From Salinivirga cyanobacteriivorans (GTDB lineage Bacteria; Bacteroidota; Bacteroidia; Bacteroidales; Salinivirgaceae), in assembly GCF_001443605.1 (NCBI RefSeq), contig NZ_CP013118.1, positions 4,365,001 through 4,429,000 of the forward strand: DNA of 64,000 bases, written 5' to 3'. Below are positions 16,176 through 26,654 of this stretch, piece by piece. Numbering within the stretch: position 1 is the stretch's first letter; each line of letters begins with the position of its first letter. The notes under the pieces were generated by a model. The model saw only the letters and a program-made list of their open reading frames with translations, had not been told where the DNA came from and ran no database searches. The translations under genes and the position numbers were made by a program.

Positions 16176-17762
16176 ATGCAAATATTATTTCGCTTTTTAT
16201 TTTTAGGATTAATCGCTTTGTTGCTTGTGACCTCCTGCTGTAAAGATGACAAGCAAAATGTAATTCCTGAAAACTCCGATGACCTCTCTTTAATTGAAAT
16301 TAGCATCAATGAAATGCAGGATGGGTACGACGCAGGAGCTTTTACTACCCTTGAAGTTGTGCAACACTACCTCAACCGCATAGCAAACTACAATAAAAAA
16401 GGCCCGGAATTGAATGCCATTATCACAGTTAATCCTGATGCAGAAGAATTGGCTAAAAAGCTTGATGAAGAGCGGAGCAACGGTAAAATAAGAGGACCAT
16501 TACACGGGATTCCTGTAGTATTAAAAGATAATATCGACACATATGATATGCCAACAACAGCTGGTTCCCGTGCTCTGGAGCACTCTCTTCCACCGGATGA
16601 TAGTTTTTTGGCGCAACAATTACGGGATGCAGGGGCCATTATTTTGGGCAAAGCCAATCTTAGTGAATGGGCCAATTTTCGCGGACAACTCTCCACAAGC
16701 GGCTGGAGTGCTGTTGGCGGACAAACTAAAAATCCATACGTACTAAGTCGTAACCCGTGCGGTTCCAGTTCCGGTTCAGCCGTTGCTGTTGCTGCAAATC
16801 TCTCGATGTTGGCCATTGGAACAGAAACGAACGGCTCCATTGTTTGTCCCTCACATGCCAACGGGGTGGTGGGTATTAAACCTACAGTGGGTTTAGTAAG
16901 TCGCGATGGCATTATTCCCATCTCCTTTACCCAGGATATTGCAGGTCCCATAGCCCGAACTGTAAAAGATGCTGCCATTTGCCTGGGAGCCCTCACTGAT
17001 ATTGACGCTGCCGATAGTAAAACTTTTGCCTCTGATGGCAACAGCTATAAAGATTACACCCAATTCCTCAAGCGCGACGGACTGGAAGGAAAACGAATTG
17101 GTTATTATACGGCTGCAAGTGGCCGTAATTTTAAAGTCGATACACTAATGAACAGGGCGCTCGATTTTATGAGGTCGCAGGGAGCAGAAATTGTGGAGAT
17201 AGACAAAATAGAAAAAGATGGTACAGGCGGAGCCTCTTTCGAAGTTATGCTGATTGAATACAAAGATGGGCTTAACAAATATTTTGCAAGCCTTGGCAAT
17301 GATGCTCCGATAAAAAATCTGGCACAATTGATAGAGTTTAACAAGCAAGATTCAGTGGAATTAAGGTATTTCAATCAGGCCTATTTGGAAATGGCCAACG
17401 AAAAACCCGGTATCGATTCTGATGAATACAAAGAAGCCCTGGAAAAACTCAACCTGGGGAGTCGAGAGGAAGGCATAGACCGTGTGATGCATGAGCATGA
17501 TCTTGATGCCATTGTGGCACCAACAGGTTCTCCCGCATGGAAAACCGACCATGTGAACGGAGATAGTTTCCAGTTGGGCAGTTCATCACCTGCAGCGCAT
17601 GCCGGTTATCCCAACATCACTGTACCCATGGGATTTGTGGATGATTTACCCGTGGGGATATCTATTTTTGGCCACGCCTGGAGCGAACCCACATTGCTTG
17701 AAATCGCCTATGCATTTGAACAGGGAACAAGGCACCGCAGAGCGCCAGAGTTCAAAAAATAA
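16176..17762 (+). CDS. Amidase-signature lipoprotein
   Basis: This is an amidase-signature (AS) family enzyme. The catalytic triad region is visible: Lys in GIPVVLKDNID, the cis-Ser in the GTETNGSIVCPS region, and the nucleophile loop in CGSSSGSAVAVAA. The start is placed at ATG 16176 because it gives a clean lipoprotein signal (LIALLLVTSC). An in-frame TTG at 16140 adds 12 residues that spoil the signal. The family hydrolyses amides in many contexts, so the substrate is unknown. It is the last plus-strand gene before a convergent EamA permease gene 11 bp away. The product has 528 residues. Confidence 0.88.
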   Translation: MQILFRFLFLGLIALLLVTSCCKDDKQNVIPENSDDLSLIEISINEMQDGYDAGAFTTLEVVQHYLNRIANYNKKGPELNAIITVNPDAEELAKKLDEERSNGKIRGPLHGIPVVLKDNIDTYDMPTTAGSRALEHSLPPDDSFLAQQLRDAGAIILGKANLSEWANFRGQLSTSGWSAVGGQTKNPYVLSRNPCGSSSGSAVAVAANLSMLAIGTETNGSIVCPSHANGVVGIKPTVGLVSRDGIIPISFTQDIAGPIARTVKDAAICLGALTDIDAADSKTFASDGNSYKDYTQFLKRDGLEGKRIGYYTAASGRNFKVDTLMNRALDFMRSQGAEIVEIDKIEKDGTGGASFEVMLIEYKDGLNKYFASLGNDAPIKNLAQLIEFNKQDSVELRYFNQAYLEMANEKPGIDSDEYKEALEKLNLGSREEGIDRVMHEHDLDAIVAPTGSPAWKTDHVNGDSFQLGSSSPAAHAGYPNITVPMGFVDDLPVGISIFGHAWSEPTLLEIAYAFEQGTRHRRAPEFKK

Positions 17763-17773
17763 TCGTTCTCTTC

Positions 17774-18646
17774 CTACAAAAACACCATCAGCACAACAAA
17801 TGTAATGATCGACAGCATAATGCCGATTTTGTTGAGCAGGGTAACTTTTTCTCTGAAAAACCACAGGGCAATAATTACTGATGTTAGCACGACACCTGTA
17901 TTATTGAGTGCTATGACAATCGAATTATTGATGAGTAGCTCATTCAGGGCGTTTATCAGGAAGTAAAGCGAGCCAAAATTGGCCAATCCCATCAGGGTGC
18001 CGCTTATGAGCGCCTTGGGTTTTAGAATTGTTGCACGGTTTTTTTGAAAAAAGATCAGTACAATGCTCCAAATGGCCGAAAACCCGAATAGGAGGAATGA
18101 GAAAGTGGAGGAGGCATTGGGGTTTTTTATATAAAAAGTTTGCGAAAACTTTATAAGTGAGTCGGCCAAACCAAGAAAAACGAATAGCATTGCCGGTAAA
18201 AGCATTATGAACAGGGATTCAATGCTTTTCCTGCGTTTCTTAAAAACAGTAAGAAATACAGCCACAATGGCCATAATCAAAAGAATAAGTTTTGTGTGGG
18301 TATAGTGGTCGTTATCGTCGATCAGGATAGAGAAAAACATCGGAAATACAAACGACATTTTACTGGCTACAGTAGTTAAAGCAATTCCTGCTTTCCGCGT
18401 TGATAGTCCTATGAGGAAAAATGTAAAAACAAAGATACTCCCGATTATAGCTGCCGGCCAAACCCAGTTTAACGGAATATTGGCCACATCAGCCGGGGTT
18501 AGTCCGGCATTGTAAAATCCAAATGCGCTGGCTATGAAGTAGTTAATTATGATGGGGTGGATTATTGGAATGTCATATTTCTCGGTTACCTTAAAAATAA
18601 TAAGAATAACAACGCTGGAAATTATGCTGAGCAGAAGGTAAAGCAT
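17774..18646 (-). CDS. EamA/DMT-family permease
   Basis: This 290-residue membrane protein has about ten helices in two EamA-like halves (MLYLLLSIISSVVILIIF; later NSIVIALNNTGVVLTSVIIALWFFREKV with the typical FxExV end). Drug/metabolite-type transporters of this form move small metabolites; the substrate is not predictable. It lies 58 bp downstream of the propeller/phosphatase gene on the same strand and may be the distal gene of that operon. Confidence 0.82.
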   Translation of the reverse strand: MLYLLLSIISSVVILIIFKVTEKYDIPIIHPIIINYFIASAFGFYNAGLTPADVANIPLNWVWPAAIIGSIFVFTFFLIGLSTRKAGIALTTVASKMSFVFPMFFSILIDDNDHYTHTKLILLIMAIVAVFLTVFKKRRKSIESLFIMLLPAMLFVFLGLADSLIKFSQTFYIKNPNASSTFSFLLFGFSAIWSIVLIFFQKNRATILKPKALISGTLMGLANFGSLYFLINALNELLINNSIVIALNNTGVVLTSVIIALWFFREKVTLLNKIGIMLSIITFVVLMVFL

Positions 18647-18704
18647 CTTTTTGGCGCAAAGATAGCATTGCCTTTTGTATAATTAATATTTTGAGTCAAT
18701 TTGT

Positions 18705-21700
18705 TCAGAAACGGACACCTACCAAAATCATATCGTCAATTTGCTCATAGTCTTCCATCCAGGTGTCAATGGTATCTTCCATGGTCATTTGTTGGTTGGG
18801 CATGTTTTGGTCCTGAATAGAGATGAGTTTTTCCTGTAACTGTTTGCTGGTAAATTTCCGGTTCCTTGGTCCGCCAAACTGGTCAGCATAGCCATCGGAA
18901 AAAATGTAGATGGTGTCGCCTTTTTCGACTTGAATTTTGTGGTTGAAAAAAGGTTTTTTAGATATAAGTTGGCTGCCACCAATTGAACGGCGCGTGACTT
19001 TGTATTTGGAAAGTTCTTTATTTCGGATGTGGTATAGCGGGTTGTATGCGCCCGAAAATGTGAGTTCGTTGCTGCCTTCGTCAATGGCGCAAATGGCCAT
19101 ATCCATACCGTCGAAAGTATCGCTTTTACGGCCTTTTTGGTTCAGGCTTTGCTTAATTTTTTCGTCGAGCTCGGTTAGAATTTCAGCAGGGTCAGTAATG
19201 TCTTCTTCTGTAACAATTTGGTTGAGCAGGTTATTTCCAATAATAGACATGAATGCTCCAGGCACACCATGTCCTGTGCAGTCTGCCGCAGTAAATATTC
19301 TGGTTTTACCTTTCTTAATGTACCAGAAAAAGTCACCGCTCACAATATCTTTGGGTTTAAAGAGCACAAATACATTTCTGAACTCTTCGGAGAAGTCTGT
19401 AATGGAAGGATAAATGATGGCTTGTTGTATGCGCTGGGCATATTGTATACTACTTGTAATATCGAGGTTTTTCTTGCGGAGTTCTGCTGTGCGCTCGGCT
19501 ACAATTTCTTCCAGAATGCGTTTTTCACGCTGTAATTTGCGTGTTCTTATCCTGATGTAAATAATTACGCCAATAACGGGAATTATGATATAAAGAATGT
19601 AAGCCAATGTTGTGCGCCACCAGGGTGGTTTCACTCTGATACGTATCGATACTTCTCCTTTGTCTCCTGAGGGCCAAATTCCTTCACTGTTTGTAGCTCT
19701 CACTTTAAATGTATACTCACCATCCTGTAAATCGGGAAATGAGGCAAATGTACGTGTGCTGGGCTGGCTCCATTTATCACTTTGTCCAACCATTTTGTAC
19801 TTATATTGAATATTGCCCTGATGTGCGTAATCGAGGCCGACAAATTCAAATGAAATGAAGTTTTTATGCCATGGAATCACCACTTTGCGCTTACTTGAGG
19901 GTAGCGTATCGCCCTCCAGCTCTTTATCCATTACTTTAATGGATGTGAGCCTCACGGGTGGCTCATATTGCCGGGGTTTTATCTGCTCGGGATTGAATGC
20001 GTAAAACCCCTCGGTTCCGCCAAAATAAAGGGTTCCTGATGCGGGATCACGCAAATAAGCACCCTGACTAAATTCAAGGCTTTTCAAACCTTCGTTTTTC
20101 TGATAGCTTTTTACTGCTAAAATGTTTGAGGCAGAATCGAGGGTAATTCTGGCGATACCGCTATTGGTGCTGAGCCATAAGTTGTTTTCACTGTCGGGTA
20201 AAATGGCCCATACATTGTTGTTGGGCAATCCGTCGTTGATATTATAGTTACGGAATTTTCCGGTTTGTGGATTAAACCTTGAAATGCCCATTTCAGTTGC
20301 TATCCAGAAGTATCCGTTAGGGTCTTCATGAATATATTTTACAACATTATTAGCAATGGTTGTAGTATCGCGGGAATCGTGTTGATACGATTTGGCTTGC
20401 ATCGATTGCAGGTCCAGTTTGGCAAGACCTCCACCCCGGGTGCCGAGCCATAAGGTATCTGGGTGTTTGCTATAAATGTAAAAAATAGTGTGGCTGTTTA
20501 ATCCCTCTATGTTTTGGTAACGCGTAAATTTTTCTTTATCAGGGTCGAAGTAATTTAAGCCATCGAAAGTACCGACCCAATAGTTTCCTTTTTTAGCCGG
20601 CCGAATACAAATTATGGTATTGTTGCTTATGGATTTGGGGTTGTTGTTTTGTTCCCTGTAGTTTTTTACCTCGCCGGTTTCAGGATTAAAATATTGCAAG
20701 CCGTTGCCCCAGCTACCCAGCCAGATATCACTGTAAGCTTCTACATAAATATCTGTAATTTGATTACTTAGGGCGGGATGATACTTGTTGTAATCGTAAA
20801 ACTTCTCTGTCCATGGATTAAAACCATCGAGGCCTCCACCGATGGTGCCAACTAGAATTTCATTGCTGTCGTATTTGGCAAAACTGAAAACCAGGTTGTT
20901 CGAAAGTGAGTTTTCTTTGGCTTTAGTTCCGTAATGCCTGAATTTTTGCTGCTTATTGTGAATTACATTTACACCGTTTTCTTTATTGCTTATCCAAATG
21001 CTACCTGATTCATCTTCAAAAATATCTACTAACCAGTTCGATCGCAATGAGTAGTCCTCTTCTTCGTTGGCTGTATAGCGGTACCAATAGTTCGATTTAT
21101 ATTTCAAAAGCCCCTGGTTGGTTGTCACCCAAATAATGCCATCTTTGTCGCGCAAGAAATCTCTGACTCTGAGTACTTCGTTTTCGTTGAAGAGATGCTT
21201 CGGTGTAATATCCTGAACTTCGCCGGTTTTGTTGTTCCACTCAAAAATGCCGTTTTCTGTGGCTACCCATCGGCGCTGATCGTCGATACGTAAAAAGGCA
21301 CTGACCTGATCTACGTATTGGGTTTCGTGGTTTTTATCAATAGTTACCTGGCGGGCATTCATGGTTTGGGGGTTGAGTGTGTAAAAATTATTACCATGTG
21401 TACCAAGTAGTATTTGACCATCGATGCAGTTTATTTTCCTGATGAATGTAGGGTTTTGGGGTAATGAAACCTTACTGATTTTAAGTGTTTTGAGGTCCAT
21501 TACATTTAAACCACCTCCATGTGTACCTATGAAAAGTATTGAATCCTGGCATACGTAAAGGCTTCTTATTTCGTTGTCAGACAGGTTTGTGGATGAATCT
21601 TTGATGTATGTTGTAAACTTGCCGGTTATCAGGTTGTAAGAGTTTAAGCCATAGCCCGTAGCAATCCAAAGTCTTTTTTTGTTATCTTCTGTAATGTCCC

Positions 21701-21953
21701 ATATTTTGTTGCTTGAAATGGATGTAGAATCGTTTTGCTGGTTCCGAAATACATCAAATTTATATCCGTCAAAGCGATTGAGCCCATCTTCTGTGGCAAG
21801 CCATAAAAATCCCTTACTATCCTGAAATACTTTGCGCACTTTTCCAACAGAAATGCCATCGGAAGTTCCATAGCCAAAAAAACGCAAATCATCGCGTTCA
21901 GCAAAAATGCTATTCGCAATAAAAAGGATTAATATGATCAGGGTAATGCGCAT
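18705..21953 (-). CDS. Reg_prop/Y_Y_Y sensor with SpoIIE-type PP2C phosphatase output
   Basis: This 1082-residue protein has a signal peptide followed by about 14 two-component-regulator propeller repeats (residues ~25-680, e.g. DSKGFLWLATEDGLNRFDGY, WLGTRGGGLAKL), two seven-bladed propellers. A Y_Y_Y domain follows (~690-760), then a transmembrane helix (~775-797), a short coiled coil and a cytoplasmic PP2C/SpoIIE phosphatase (~850-1082). The phosphatase keeps the metal-binding motifs SGDFFW, AADCTGHGVPGAFMS and FSDGYADQFGG. Such hybrid proteins usually end in a histidine kinase. Here the output is a Ser/Thr phosphatase, pointing to partner-switching regulation of an anti-sigma or STAS protein, which is not encoded nearby. 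It is probably transcribed after wbqC. Confidence 0.88.
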   Translation of the reverse strand: MRITLIILILFIANSIFAERDDLRFFGYGTSDGISVGKVRKVFQDSKGFLWLATEDGLNRFDGYKFDVFRNQQNDSTSISSNKIWDITEDNKKRLWIATGYGLNSYNLITGKFTTYIKDSSTNLSDNEIRSLYVCQDSILFIGTHGGGLNVMDLKTLKISKVSLPQNPTFIRKINCIDGQILLGTHGNNFYTLNPQTMNARQVTIDKNHETQYVDQVSAFLRIDDQRRWVATENGIFEWNNKTGEVQDITPKHLFNENEVLRVRDFLRDKDGIIWVTTNQGLLKYKSNYWYRYTANEEEDYSLRSNWLVDIFEDESGSIWISNKENGVNVIHNKQQKFRHYGTKAKENSLSNNLVFSFAKYDSNEILVGTIGGGLDGFNPWTEKFYDYNKYHPALSNQITDIYVEAYSDIWLGSWGNGLQYFNPETGEVKNYREQNNNPKSISNNTIICIRPAKKGNYWVGTFDGLNYFDPDKEKFTRYQNIEGLNSHTIFYIYSKHPDTLWLGTRGGGLAKLDLQSMQAKSYQHDSRDTTTIANNVVKYIHEDPNGYFWIATEMGISRFNPQTGKFRNYNINDGLPNNNVWAILPDSENNLWLSTNSGIARITLDSASNILAVKSYQKNEGLKSLEFSQGAYLRDPASGTLYFGGTEGFYAFNPEQIKPRQYEPPVRLTSIKVMDKELEGDTLPSSKRKVVIPWHKNFISFEFVGLDYAHQGNIQYKYKMVGQSDKWSQPSTRTFASFPDLQDGEYTFKVRATNSEGIWPSGDKGEVSIRIRVKPPWWRTTLAYILYIIIPVIGVIIYIRIRTRKLQREKRILEEIVAERTAELRKKNLDITSSIQYAQRIQQAIIYPSITDFSEEFRNVFVLFKPKDIVSGDFFWYIKKGKTRIFTAADCTGHGVPGAFMSIIGNNLLNQIVTEEDITDPAEILTELDEKIKQSLNQKGRKSDTFDGMDMAICAIDEGSNELTFSGAYNPLYHIRNKELSKYKVTRRSIGGSQLISKKPFFNHKIQVEKGDTIYIFSDGYADQFGGPRNRKFTSKQLQEKLISIQDQNMPNQQMTMEDTIDTWMEDYEQIDDMILVGVRF

Positions 21954-21982
21954 GCTTTTTTGTTGTATAAAAATAGAAAATT

Positions 21983-22639
21983 TTATGGAGATAACTTTTT
22001 ATTTACAATTGTTTTTTCCAAATAAAAATATGATAAAGGTCCCTCGTTAAATAACAAATCAATTATACTTAGGTTTTCAATAAATCCATACTTTTCACTA
22101 AAAAGTTGGTGGTAAGATACCGGATTGTAACAATTGTCATTTTCTTTGTGCTGAGGCTTCGGATGTGCTATATTTCGCAGATCGATTTCGTAATTGTGCT
22201 GATAATCAGATGAGGGGATGAGCGCCGTATCGATTTCAAGTAGCTCTAGAATTGCACGAAGCAGCTGCAGGTTAAGATCAAAAAGTTTTGGAATTTGAGT
22301 GTTAAGAATTTTTGCAAAGTCATCGATATAAAATTCGTAGAACGGGCTGTTGCGATAAGCTGTGCGAATGCTTTTTAATATCTGATCCTGCCAGTCTTTT
22401 TCATTATTGACCAATATATCTTTCATTTTAGTTTTTGAACCATGAGGTTTAATCACTGGTATACTTAGGTTTTGTAATCCATTTGGACCAGCAATTTGTA
22501 CCCTGTTTCTGAAAGTTTGTTTGGCATAGGTATCATGCTGTTCTATTACCACCTGATTGTATCGCATGATGTGCGATATTTGTTGAATGGGAGGGAAGAA
22601 TGCTGATTGTATGGCTACCTGTGACATCTTATTTTTCAT
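21983..22639 (-). CDS. WbqC-like family protein
   Basis: This 218-residue protein starts MSQVAIQSAFFPPIQQISHI after a short leader, has YAKQTFRNRVQIAGPNGLQN and KPHGSKTKMKDILV, and a middle DWQDQILKSIRTAYRNSPFYEFY. This is the WbqC family pattern, associated with polysaccharide or glycosylation loci and proposed to modify sugars or lipids. It lies 7 bp after the metallo-hydrolase gene and 29 bp before the propeller/phosphatase gene, so the three probably form one operon. Confidence 0.8.
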   Translation of the reverse strand: MKNKMSQVAIQSAFFPPIQQISHIMRYNQVVIEQHDTYAKQTFRNRVQIAGPNGLQNLSIPVIKPHGSKTKMKDILVNNEKDWQDQILKSIRTAYRNSPFYEFYIDDFAKILNTQIPKLFDLNLQLLRAILELLEIDTALIPSSDYQHNYEIDLRNIAHPKPQHKENDNCYNPVSYHQLFSEKYGFIENLSIIDLLFNEGPLSYFYLEKTIVNKKLSP

Positions 22640-22646
22640 TCAAATA

Positions 22647-23423
22647 TTAAAAGTTAAATACATTACCACTTTTGACGAATTTAACCGGTAATACTTCCCG
22701 CATTTGACTAATGACTTCAACTGCGGTGCAATGAGAAGGATATAGTTTTTTTATCTCCAGTTTTTTGAAAAAATCTATGGTGCGCTGCAGGCGGGTGTCA
22801 CCTGGTTTCAGGTGAAAACCACCCATTACGGCATGCACAGGTTTACCGGGCAGAATTTCCATGGCTTTTAGCACAATGTTGGTTATTCCGCTGTGTGCAC
22901 AACCACTTATGATCACAAGACCTTTTTGTGTTTCCAATACAATTCCGGTATCATCTGGAACATGATCCGGCGATTGGTCCTTAAGTATGAAATCTTCATG
23001 GCCGCTGTCCCATTGGTTTGTACGGGGTATTTCGCCTAAAAACCAGGCGCCCTCAAACAATTGCAGGTGTTTTTTGCTATAAACCACATCGAACTTGTCT
23101 TCAATATCTTTTTGGGGTAAATCAAGACCAATACTGCGCCCGTTACTTTCTTTGTACCGTTTTCTGTGTATTTCAGGATGGGCTATTAGCTTACCACCAC
23201 TCAAAAATTCCAGTCCGTTTCCATGATCCCAGTGCCCGTGGCTAAGCACAATTAAATCTGCATCATTGGGGTCAATACCAATTTTTTCTGCATTTTCAAA
23301 AGCAATGCTCGATGGCCCGGCGTCAAAAAGGATGTTTTTTTCTGCCTCTACAAACCACGATAAGCCATGGGCTGCCTTGCATATACCACTGGCTATATTG
23401 TCGTTTAAAATTGTTACTTTCAT
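22647..23423 (-). CDS. Metallo-beta-lactamase-fold hydrolase, dihydropterin-phosphate synthase-like
   Basis: This is an MBL-fold protein of about 258 residues. Zinc ligands are in LSHGHWDHGNGL (HxHxDH), SGCAHSGITN and the late GGFHL and PSHCTAVE. The GCAHSG and HLKPGD motifs are typical of the group annotated as 7,8-dihydropterin-6-methyl-4-(beta-D-ribofuranosyl)aminobenzene-5'-phosphate synthase-like. The true substrate in Bacteroidota is not established. The start is set at 23423 (MKVTILNDN) rather than 23450, because the family begins there and the extra nine residues are proline/threonine-rich. Confidence 0.78.
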   Translation of the reverse strand: MKVTILNDNIASGICKAAHGLSWFVEAEKNILFDAGPSSIAFENAEKIGIDPNDADLIVLSHGHWDHGNGLEFLSGGKLIAHPEIHRKRYKESNGRSIGLDLPQKDIEDKFDVVYSKKHLQLFEGAWFLGEIPRTNQWDSGHEDFILKDQSPDHVPDDTGIVLETQKGLVIISGCAHSGITNIVLKAMEILPGKPVHAVMGGFHLKPGDTRLQRTIDFFKKLEIKKLYPSHCTAVEVISQMREVLPVKFVKSGNVFNF

Positions 23424-23656
23424 AAAACTGGGTGTTGGTGTCCTATGCAAATGTATAAAAAAATCAAGCTGGTTAAGGTGTGAGGGGTTTGTTTTGAGTG
23501 GGGCAACTTTTTTGTTTTAGTATTCTGTTTCTATATTGACGCTTTTTATCTGCGTGTCGGTTTTTTTCCAGTTTGTATAATCATGTTTTGTTACTTTTTT
23601 TAAACTGTATCAAGAAAAGTAAGATTATATACTCATAGATTTGATTGTGCATACGC

Positions 23657-23701
23657 AGTCATCGGATGAATAGCTAATAATGAACAATTCATCCGATGAC
23701 T
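23657..23701. terminator. Perfect 15-bp inverted repeat downstream of the DUF5916 gene
   Basis: AGTCATCGGATGAAT (23657-23671) and ATTCATCCGATGACT (23687-23701) are exact complements around a 15-nt spacer. It lies about 30 bp after the minus-strand DUF5916 stop. No run of Ts follows on either strand, so it is either a processing/termination hairpin or a protein-binding palindrome. The rest of 23451-23732 shows nothing else. Confidence 0.45.
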
Positions 23702-23732
23702 AATGATAGACAACCGTTATTCAGCTGCAATA

Positions 23733-26359
23733 CTAGTTCAAACTAAACCTATACGTAGCTTTTATCAAAAACACATTGTAAGGTGAGATATTAAAAAGGT
23801 CGCTGGTGTTATCGCTAAAATTAAAGGTTCCTTTTCCGTCATCTCCGCTTCGGTTTTGTGTCCACACAAGGTATACCGCTGATCCGGGTGTGTATTCCCA
23901 ACGAATTACCAGGTTAGATATGAAGTCCATTATGTTGAAATCGGGTTTATCAATATTATAATCAACAGTTCCATCAGCATTATGATCTATTGCGTAGGCT
24001 TCATCATCACTGTTGTAATTAATTTCGTTATTCCTGAATTCATGGAAACGATCACTGTATTTATTGGCTCTTGGATCTGTTATACGCTTAAACGCGTCAT
24101 ATTTACCAGCACTAATAAAAGGTTGTCCCCAATATTGTATTGATAAGTTTGGTGTGAGACTAATATTGGCTCTGAAAGACATCCGCAATGTTGTTTGATC
24201 AAGGTGTCCCATTATGTAAACATGCTCACTGTTGAAAGATTCCTGTGATACATACTGCAAATTATTATTATTAAATGAAATGGAAGGGTTTAAAGAAAGG
24301 TCTATCATTTCATGTGGTTTGTATCTCAGGTTCATCCATGTGTTATAATAATTTGTTTTTTCTGACCCGACTGAATTTGATGAACCACCAAAACTTATTC
24401 TGAATTTTTTTCTGCTGTCAGAACTAATCGATACCCAGTTGTTTACATTGTGGGGTATCTTTAAATATGGACCACCAAATAATGCGGTTTTGGATAACCT
24501 TTCCAGGTTAAAGCTTGTGCCAAAGTTTACGTGCCAATAGTTTTTTAATTGTAACCCAATGCCGTAATTTGCTCCGGTTGTAAGGCGGGTTTCATTAAAA
24601 TCATGCACTTCCCATTGGTTGACGTTAAAATAAAAAGAGCGGAACATAGCTACCGGCTCCAGAATGCGGTATTGAATCCAGAATAGTTCTGAGATGTGAT
24701 CGGCCTCGCGCTGGTAGCCCATATCGTTCATGTTCAATTCAGGCGATTTCATATTGAGAAAAAGAGCATATTTGATATTTCCTTTACCCATTTTTGCAAA
24801 CATCATGCTTGAGCCATAACCGGTAAGGCTGTTACGTGTGGAATCCAAATATAGATGATTGGCATCGGGCCTTTGAAAATAGTGGGTCGATGATTCCTGC
24901 GTTCGCGTAATAGCCTCTTCTGAACCCACAAGATGAGAGAATGTGCTACGTGCCTCGAATACATATTTTTTATCTTGCCAAAAGTCTTAAAATTTACTCC
25001 ACCGGTGTAGGCACCTGTATGTAAATATTCAAGCTGCGTTGCATCAATTTTTCGGTTGGTGGCTGTAAACATTCCACCTAACATGGTATTTCCTTCGTTA
25101 AAATCCCGCTCAACGCGAGAAAGAAAATAATTCGTCAGAGGTTCGATATTCTCCAGCCGGCCTTCAGTGCCATTTTCTATTGTAGCAAACTCTTTTTGCG
25201 TAACCGATTCCAAAATGCCCACTGACCAACCATCTTTGGTTTTACCTGTGAGTTTTAAAGCTCCAAGAATGGATGTGTTCTGTGGAGATTCACTGTATTC
25301 GTTATCTGCCAGGTCCGGGGAATAATGAGGGCGCCCTCCAATTCGGCGGGAATAGAAAAGATTATCTGTCATGAAATTACTCATTGGCATGAGCCTGAAA
25401 TTCATGATGTTGCTCCCTTCGATAAAAAACGGGCGTTTTTCGCTATAGAAAGTTTCATAAGCCGTTAGGTTTACCTGTGAAGGATCGGCCTCCACCTGTC
25501 CAAAATCCGGATTTATGGCCATATCCAGCGTAAGATTATTGGTAATACCAAATTTTCCGTTCACCCCTCCATTGAGTTTTAATTTATAGCCTTTGTCTTT
25601 GAACGGATTATCTGGTTCTTTTTGAAACTGATCTAATGATGTTACTGCATAGGGGGTTAATGAGGCCTCTTTTTTGGGTTCAATGTTTTTTATTCCTTTT
25701 AATTGACCAAATTCACTGACCCAGCCTGTTGCCTCTTTGGGTATTAATTGCCATTGTATTTCTTCCTCAAGCCTGTATATGTGTCTCGTAAGCTGAAGTC
25801 CCCAGGTTTGTTCTTCCTCGCTACTAAAGCGTAATTGTGTAAGGGGAATTTTCATCTCTGCTGTCCAGCCTTTATCGTCTATGTTTGTTTTTCCATACCA
25901 GATCGGATCCCAGTTTCTGTCTGTATTGGAACCGTCATTGCTTATTACTGCATCTGCTTTTACGCCAACTGCACTTATTCTGAACTGAAAACCGGTGCGT
26001 TTGTCATTATAACTGTCAAACGTTATCCCGGCATAATCTCCCTGCAGGTTATCGCGTCTTGAAAGTTGTCGTTCAATTTTTTGTGGCTCATCATCAAATG
26101 CTCTGATGCCAACGTAAATGAAATCATCATCATATAATATTTTGAAAATGGTTTTTTGTGAAGGTGAATTTCCTTCATAGGGTGAACGTTGGGTGAATTC
26201 ATTAATCCACTGGGCTTTTTCCCAGGCCTGATCGTTTAATAGGCCATCAATTTGTGGTTTGATGTCAGTTCTTTGGGATAAATACTGTTTTTGGGCTTGC
26301 AAAAAATGTCCAGTGGATAATAAAATCGCGGTAAAATAGATTAAAATTGGGTTTTTCAT
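23733..26359 (-). pseudogene. DUF5916/CBM9-domain outer-membrane protein, frameshifted
   Basis: The 5' part (26359 to about 24980) encodes a signal peptide (LLSTGHFLQAQ), a carbohydrate-binding family 9-like domain (about 30-230: KPQIDGLLNDQAWEKAQW, DDDFIYVGIRAFDDEP) and the start of a DUF5916 barrel (DFGQVEADPSQVNLTAYETF, RPFFIEGSNI). The reading then shifts. The barrel resumes in another frame (GSEEAITRTQE to the end at 23733, closing in YRFSLN). Restoring one T in the run at 24980-24983 rejoins the frames as FKTFWQDKKYVFEARS, giving one protein of about 875 residues. This is either a recent one-base deletion or a sequencing error. Both halves are otherwise intact. Confidence 0.82.
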
Positions 26360-26592
26360 GGTTTAAGGGTTTTGGGTTATTATTAAAATGTCAATAGATA
26401 TGCCATAGCAACATAGTTTGTTGTTTTTCAGTGTTTTAACATGTTTCTTGATTTTTGCTTTGTGTCCATAATCGAACACGGGATGTCACATAACATTTTT
26501 TTCATGACGAAGATTTTTCCAGCAAGTGACAAGTTGGAATCTTTTTTGGAGTGATTAGAATTGTATTACAAGCAATTAATTAACGGCAAGAA

Positions 26593-26624
26593 TTTTGAAG
26601 CATCGGTAATTAATTGTTTATTTG
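26593..26624 (+). promoter_or_regulatory. Candidate promoter of slyD
   Basis: TTTTG at 26593-26597 and TTTATTTG at 26617-26624 are 19 bp apart. They match the Bacteroidota -33/-7 pattern (TTTG, TAnnTTTG) with one mismatch. They lie about 30 bp before the start codon, within a 295-bp gene-free gap. Confidence 0.35.
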
Positions 26625-26654
26625 CGCAAAATAAAATCTAAAGATTAACCAATT

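Noticed and set aside
16388-17041. 217-codon frame antisense to the amidase gene
   Set aside because: It is a long shadow caused by the high codon bias of the amidase; no family features.
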